Assembly: GCA_024403355.1 (NCBI GenBank)
Contig: JAKSRW010000001.1
Span: forward strand, 62,001-126,000
Origin: Lachnospiraceae bacterium
GTDB taxonomy: Bacteria > Bacillota > Clostridia > Lachnospirales > Lachnospiraceae
Length of the DNA stretch: 64,000 nucleotides
Reading direction: 5' to 3'
The notes beneath the pieces were generated by a model, which made no database searches, was not told the origin of the DNA, and saw only the letters and a program-made list of their open reading frames with translations. The translations under genes were made by a program, and so were the position numbers. Below are positions 60,698 to 64,000 of the stretch, piece after piece. Positions within the stretch are counted from its first letter, which is position 1; each line of letters opens with the position of its first letter.

Positions 60698-61663
60698 TCA
60701 TCTCATGCCTGAGGGCTCGGAAACTGTGTCATTTACTGCTGTGACGGAAGACGGGTTTGCACCGGAGTCCTCCGGCTTTAAGCGTCCCTCAAGCAGATAC
60801 CAGCCGGCACCGGCAATTATGATTGCCAGAATGGAGATAATAAAGCTTCCGCCAAAATCTTCAGGCACAAACTGCATAATATAATTCAGGCCATTATAAA
60901 TGCCATGAATGAGCATTGAAGGTATGATAGAATTATATTTGAGGGCAGCATAGGCAAGCATCATGCCGCAGGGAATAACGTAGATTCCCTGAACCAGATT
61001 CATGTGAAGAACGCCGAAAAGTATTCCGCACAAAATGACAGCGGCTGTTTTTGACATATTGCTTTTGAGCTTTGTGAGCACCATACCACGCATAATGCAT
61101 TCCTCATTGAGAGGCGCAAGAACGCAGAGAGCTAAGAACATCGGAATGGTGTTAATATCGCTGATGCTGAGTGAAATAAGCATGTCATAGGACTCTGCAA
61201 GACTTTCTGAAAGTGAAAGTATTACTGAGCATAAAATATTTGAAATAAAGTAAGTTGAAACAGCTGCCAGGAAAAAGCCGCCCAGTCGACGCGGGGCGAA
61301 TACCTGACGGCAGGTTGCCTTTACCTGTGAAAGCTTCAGCTTTTTACAGAAAATGAAGCGGTAGCAGAGGGCCGCCACGACAGCTGAAATAAATGTCACC
61401 AGGAAGGTGATAAATACGCTGGAATTAGAGCTTGTGATATTGGTGACATAAGCATTAAAGGCGAGTGCCGAGTCCATATCATTTTCAGCCATGGCATCGA
61501 CCATTTTGACAAAATAATAGGGGGCTGAGCAGATAAACTGCAGAAGCAGGAAGAGTCCCATAATAGCCAGTGAGATCAGAACAGCCACCAGCGGATGCTT
61601 TGTTTCGACTATTCGCTGATTAACGCAGACACCGCTGCGCTTCGGTAATTCAGTATTATCCAT
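60698..61663 (-). CDS. CPBP family intramembrane metalloprotease
   Basis: 321 residues with about eight hydrophobic segments. LNEECIMRGMVL (motif 1, EExxxR, near 186), FGVLHMNLVQ (motif 2, FxxxH) and SMLIHGIYNGLNY (motif 3) define the ABI/CPBP glutamic intramembrane protease family related to CAAX prenyl proteases. Substrates are unknown; some relatives serve bacteriocin immunity. The gene is upstream of and probably co-transcribed with the unusual signal peptidase. Confidence 0.9.
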   Translation of the reverse strand: MDNTELPKRSGVCVNQRIVETKHPLVAVLISLAIMGLFLLLQFICSAPYYFVKMVDAMAENDMDSALAFNAYVTNITSSNSSVFITFLVTFISAVVAALCYRFIFCKKLKLSQVKATCRQVFAPRRLGGFFLAAVSTYFISNILCSVILSLSESLAESYDMLISLSISDINTIPMFLALCVLAPLNEECIMRGMVLTKLKSNMSKTAAVILCGILFGVLHMNLVQGIYVIPCGMMLAYAALKYNSIIPSMLIHGIYNGLNYIMQFVPEDFGGSFIISILAIIIAGAGWYLLEGRLKPEDSGANPSSVTAVNDTVSEPSGMR

Positions 61664-61785
61664 AATATTTTTATGCCGGGGGGCATCCTTTCATTCATAA
61701 ATATTTCATTGTTAATATATATTCCCGATTCTGAAGAGGAAAATAATCCGCCTGAACGGAAATTCGAGTAATTAACAATCATAAT
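61664..61785 (-). promoter_or_regulatory. Leader of the CPBP-signal peptidase operon
   Basis: About 115 bases. Just before the ATG it reads GAAAGG, an ATGCC-CCCC-GGCAT hairpin and nine AT-rich bases. Confidence 0.55.
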
Positions 61786-61814
61786 ATTATAGCATTTTCG
61801 GGAAAATTTGTCAA
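61786..61814 (-). promoter_or_regulatory. Sigma-A promoter of the CPBP-signal peptidase operon
   Basis: Minus strand TTGACA, 17 bases, TATAAT; perfect consensus. Confidence 0.9.
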
Positions 61815-61888
61815 AAATATACCTTTAATCTTTTTTGAAAGAATCTAAAATCCCTAATCAGCCGATGAACTGTTTTTTAAGATAATTG

Positions 61889-61918
61889 TTGATTAAAGCT
61901 ATCTGTTTGTGGTATGAT
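61889..61918 (+). promoter_or_regulatory. Probable promoter of hisA
   Basis: TTGATT, 18 bases, TATGAT; leaves a leader of about 180 bases. Confidence 0.65.
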
Positions 61919-62019
61919 AGTAAAAGAGAAAGTCCGATTTTGCGTGCTGATGAAATTTTGCAAAATCAGGCAAACTCTTTAATTATTCACGAAAGGTGAA
62001 TAGTGTGAAAATAAATTTT

Positions 62020-62106
62020 TCGCACGTAAATTTGTGCCTGCGTAATGTGAACGCAATGCATTTTCATGAAGGTTTGCGGTGCAGGCAGAAGGGTATGGTT
62101 TTTAAA
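62020..62106 (+). promoter_or_regulatory. Recurring structured leader before hisA
   Basis: GCACGTAAATTTG, then TGCCTGC (62035-62041) paired with GCAGGCA (62081-62087), inner CGCAA/TTGCG. It is followed by GCAGAAGGGTATGG, 8 bases and ATG. An ATTCAC-GAAAG-GTGAAT hairpin lies just upstream (near 61985). Confidence 0.7.
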
Positions 62107-62826
62107 ATGAGAATTTATCCTGCTATTGATATCAGAGGCGGAAAATGTGTCCGTCTTCGTCAGGGAATGTTTACCGATATGACTGTTTATAATGATGATC
62201 CTGTTCAGGTTGCCTTAGGCTTTAAGGAGGCCGGTGCGCAGTATATCCATGTGGTGGATTTGGATGGTGCGCTTGCAGGTCACGGTGTTAATGCCGGAGT
62301 TATTTCTGCAATCGCGAAGGAGACGGGACTTCCTGTTCAGACAGGCGGCGGCATCAGAACCATTGACAATATCCGTGAAAAGCTTGAGACAGGCGTGAGC
62401 AGAGTTATTATCGGTACCAGAGCGGTTCGCGAGCCGGAATTTGTTAAGGAAGCAATCGAGGTATTCGGTGCTGAACACATTGTGGCGGGACTTGACGGCA
62501 AGAACGGCCGTGCGGCTGTAGCAGGCTGGGAGACTGAAAGTGAGCTGGAGATTATCGATCTTGCTCTCAGACTTAAGGGCTACGGTCTTAAAACAGTCGT
62601 ATATACAGATATTGCCCGTGACGGTATGCTTACAGGACCTAATTTTGAATATACAAAGAGACTTGTTGACGAGACAGGACTTGACATTATCGCTTCAGGC
62701 GGTGTCGGCTCGGATGTTGATATCGATATGATTGCGGAGGCAGGCGTAGAGGGTGTTATTACCGGTAAGGCCATCTACGAGGGCAAAATCAATCTGCCTT
62801 ATATTCTTTCAAAATACAGAGCCTGA
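62107..62826 (+). CDS. hisA: Phosphoribosylformimino-5-aminoimidazole carboxamide ribotide isomerase
   Basis: 239 residues from ATG 62107 (MRIYPAIDIRGGKCVRL, the family start); the in-frame upstream extension is leader. VVDLDGA, PVQTGGGIRT, VIIGTRAV, GLDGKNGRAAVAGW (second catalytic Asp), YTDIARDGMLTGPN and IIASGGVGS are HisA phosphate-site and catalytic motifs of the TIM barrel. It opens the sugar ring of ProFAR to PRFAR. It lies about 13.5 kb from hisB, so the pathway is split. Confidence 0.96.
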   Translation: MRIYPAIDIRGGKCVRLRQGMFTDMTVYNDDPVQVALGFKEAGAQYIHVVDLDGALAGHGVNAGVISAIAKETGLPVQTGGGIRTIDNIREKLETGVSRVIIGTRAVREPEFVKEAIEVFGAEHIVAGLDGKNGRAAVAGWETESELEIIDLALRLKGYGLKTVVYTDIARDGMLTGPNFEYTKRLVDETGLDIIASGGVGSDVDIDMIAEAGVEGVITGKAIYEGKINLPYILSKYRA

Positions 62827-62926
62827 AAATCAGGACAGGCAGCGTTAAGCAGTAAAAATAGTATAAAGCTTAGCGGCTGACTGTTTCAAAGCAGAAGGAA
62901 GAATAAAAAAGAAAGAGAATTTCATA

Positions 62927-63964
62927 ATGGATAATTTCAAGAAAATAATCACATATATAAACTGTGAAAGCGAAACCTCCGAGAGAGTTATTCGACAGGT
63001 TTTAAGCTACGAAAATTACGGTTCCGATGCACTCTTTATCTACAATCATACAGAGGTTGAGGAAGAAAGAGAAAAGGTTTGGGAGCTGGTAAAAGAGGTT
63101 GTCTGGCGTGTAGATATACCTGTTATGCTGGGCTGCAGGGTAAAAAGGCCTGAGGATATTGAAGGAGCCTTTGCTACAGGCGTTAAATATCTGGTGGTTC
63201 AGTATGATGATGTGAAGAATAATGACCTGATGAAGGCTGCGGCAGAACGCTTCGGACGTGACGCACTGGTGCTTGAGGCGGATGCTTCCATAGGTGATTT
63301 TACAGAATTTTTCAATGACGAGACAATCAAAAAGGCTGAGCATTTCGGAAGAATACTTCTTAAGCATGTGACAGTATCGAATAAACTGGCTGACTGTATA
63401 AAGGCAGCGTCCGTACCTGTAATTATCCGTGACAGCCTTATTCGAAACGATATAGAGACACTTATTTCCATTGACGGAGTTTTTGCTGTTGCCACAAACT
63501 TCTATGCTGAAAAATCGATGCCGACTGATAATTTTTATACGGACGGAGAGGGTATTCCGGCAGGACGCGATATTATGAAGGTTAAGCTGGCACTTAAATC
63601 TGCAGGCATAAATGTCGATGTATTTGAGAGTAAATTAACATTTGCGGATCTGGCAAAAAACAGTGACGGACTTGTTCCCTGCATTGTTCAGGATTACAAA
63701 AACAATGAAGTATTAATGCTTGCATATATGAACGAGGAGTCCTTTAATCTGACTGTGGAGACCGGTATCATGACTTATTTTTCAAGGTCCCGTCAGGAGC
63801 TTTGGAAGAAGGGGGCTACATCGGGACATTATCAGTATGTGAAGGAGCTCAGTGCCGATTGTGATAAGGATACACTTCTGGCAAAGGTTAATCAGATAGG
63901 AGCCGCCTGCCACACAGGCAGAAGGTCCTGCTTCTTCAATGAAATGCTTAAACATGAATATTAA
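62927..63964 (+). CDS. hisI: HisI phosphoribosyl-AMP cyclohydrolase fused to a degenerate HisF-like barrel
   Basis: 345 residues. The C-terminal part (about 238-345) is His[21 protein letters not shown], then [25 protein letters not shown] (metal-binding Asp) and [13 protein letters not shown] (zinc Cys). Residues 1-235 follow the strand order of a HisA/HisF TIM barrel ([57 protein letters not shown]), but the first catalytic Asp of HisF is replaced and the phosphate glycines are poor, so cyclase activity is doubtful. It opens phosphoribosyl-AMP in histidine synthesis. HisE is not included. Confidence 0.88.
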   Translation: MDNFKKIITYINCESETSERVIRQVLSYENYGSDALFIYNHTEVEEEREKVWELVKEVVWRVDIPVMLGCRVKRPEDIEGAFATGVKYLVVQYDDVKNNDLMKAAAERFGRDALVLEADASIGDFTEFFNDETIKKAEHFGRILLKHVTVSNKLADCIKAASVPVIIRDSLIRNDIETLISIDGVFAVATNFYAEKSMPTDNFYTDGEGIPAGRDIMKVKLALKSAGINVDVFESKLTFADLAKNSDGLVPCIVQDYKNNEVLMLAYMNEESFNLTVETGIMTYFSRSRQELWKKGATSGHYQYVKELSADCDKDTLLAKVNQIGAACHTGRRSCFFNEMLKHEY

Positions 63965-64000
63965 TCTGTATTGGGATAAATAAATATTTCGGAAAGGTAT
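63965..64000 (+). promoter_or_regulatory. Probable start-site leader of the next gene
   Basis: The window ends in CGGAAAGGTAT, matching the GAAAGGYATGG motif, so another start codon is expected about 10 bases beyond the edge. Confidence 0.4.

Noticed and set aside
1-64000. tRNA or rRNA genes
   Set aside because: No CCA-ending cloverleaf or conserved rRNA stretch was seen on either strand by eye; a tRNAscan run would be decisive.

Overview
The window looks like chromosome of a fibre-degrading anaerobic Firmicute of the family Lachnospiraceae (Butyrivibrio/Pseudobutyrivibrio-like). This rests on low-to-moderate GC, a marked preference for AAG and CAG codons, consensus sigma-A promoters, a CIRCE heat-shock operator, and gene families typical of that group: a hisZ/short-hisG histidine pathway, tandem LytR-CpsA-Psr proteins, Ig-like L,D-transpeptidases, UPF0210 and ACT proteins, and cytosolic xylo-oligosaccharide hydrolases. 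No species call is made.

Layout. 0-3.4 kb: end of a probable DUF4867 gene, xylulokinase and a fucose/arabinose-isomerase-like protein. 3.5-5.9 kb (minus strand): an extended SDR and a secreted leucine-rich-repeat protein. 6.1-8.2 kb: Asp23 (YloU) and DAK2 (YloV/FakA-like) pair. 8.4-12 kb: a CIRCE-controlled small alarmone synthetase plus ClpB. 12-13.8 kb: an accessory islet of degraded small ORFs, a CTTGG pentanucleotide tract between a promoter and a terminator, a relic of an AbiF-type defence locus with its small RNA, and a multi-stem structured element. 13.8-19.4 kb: a very large secreted protein whose 5' part differs in codon use from its 3' part. 19.6-23.8 kb: GH115 and GH8 xylan enzymes. 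23.8-27.7 kb: zinc-finger membrane protein, polA, coaE. 27.8-33.3 kb: FtsA-like ATPase with Gly/Ser/Leu repeats, YycJ, ACT protein, UPF0210. 33.3-37.5 kb: two LCP proteins and a second alarmone synthetase. 37.5-43 kb: RNA-modification genes (NOL1/NOP2/Sun methyltransferase, RsuA-HAD fusion, RluD), a membrane protein and recU. 43.1-50 kb: hisZ-hisG-hisD-hisB between two paralogous minus-strand L,D-transpeptidases. 50-58 kb: CapA-like protein, an ABC-DUF1854-ABC cluster and a lipoprotein. 58-61.7 kb (minus): TmcAL, a signal peptidase I with a long Q/N/Y-rich N-terminus, and a CPBP protease. 62-64 kb: hisA and a HisF-like/HisI fusion.

Functional themes are pentose and glucuronoxylan use, cell-envelope construction (LCP, L,D-transpeptidases, CapA, signal peptidase), stress response (CIRCE-SAS-ClpB), histidine synthesis split over two loci, and RNA modification.

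The most unusual signal outside genes is a recurring structured 5' leader. A long-range stem, often TGCCTGC paired with GCAGGCA, is followed by the core CAGAAAGGYANGG and then, 5-8 nt later, by the start codon. It precedes functionally unrelated genes (clpB, UPF0210, rluD, hisD, hisB, hisA, DUF1854, with shorter versions before coaE, the FtsA-like gene and hisG). Other leads are the ABC-DUF1854-ABC exporter with zinc ribbons, the prion-like signal peptidase, the AbiF relic, and the HisF-like/HisI and RsuA/HAD fusions. All family names come from recognising motifs in the translated sequence; no database search was run.
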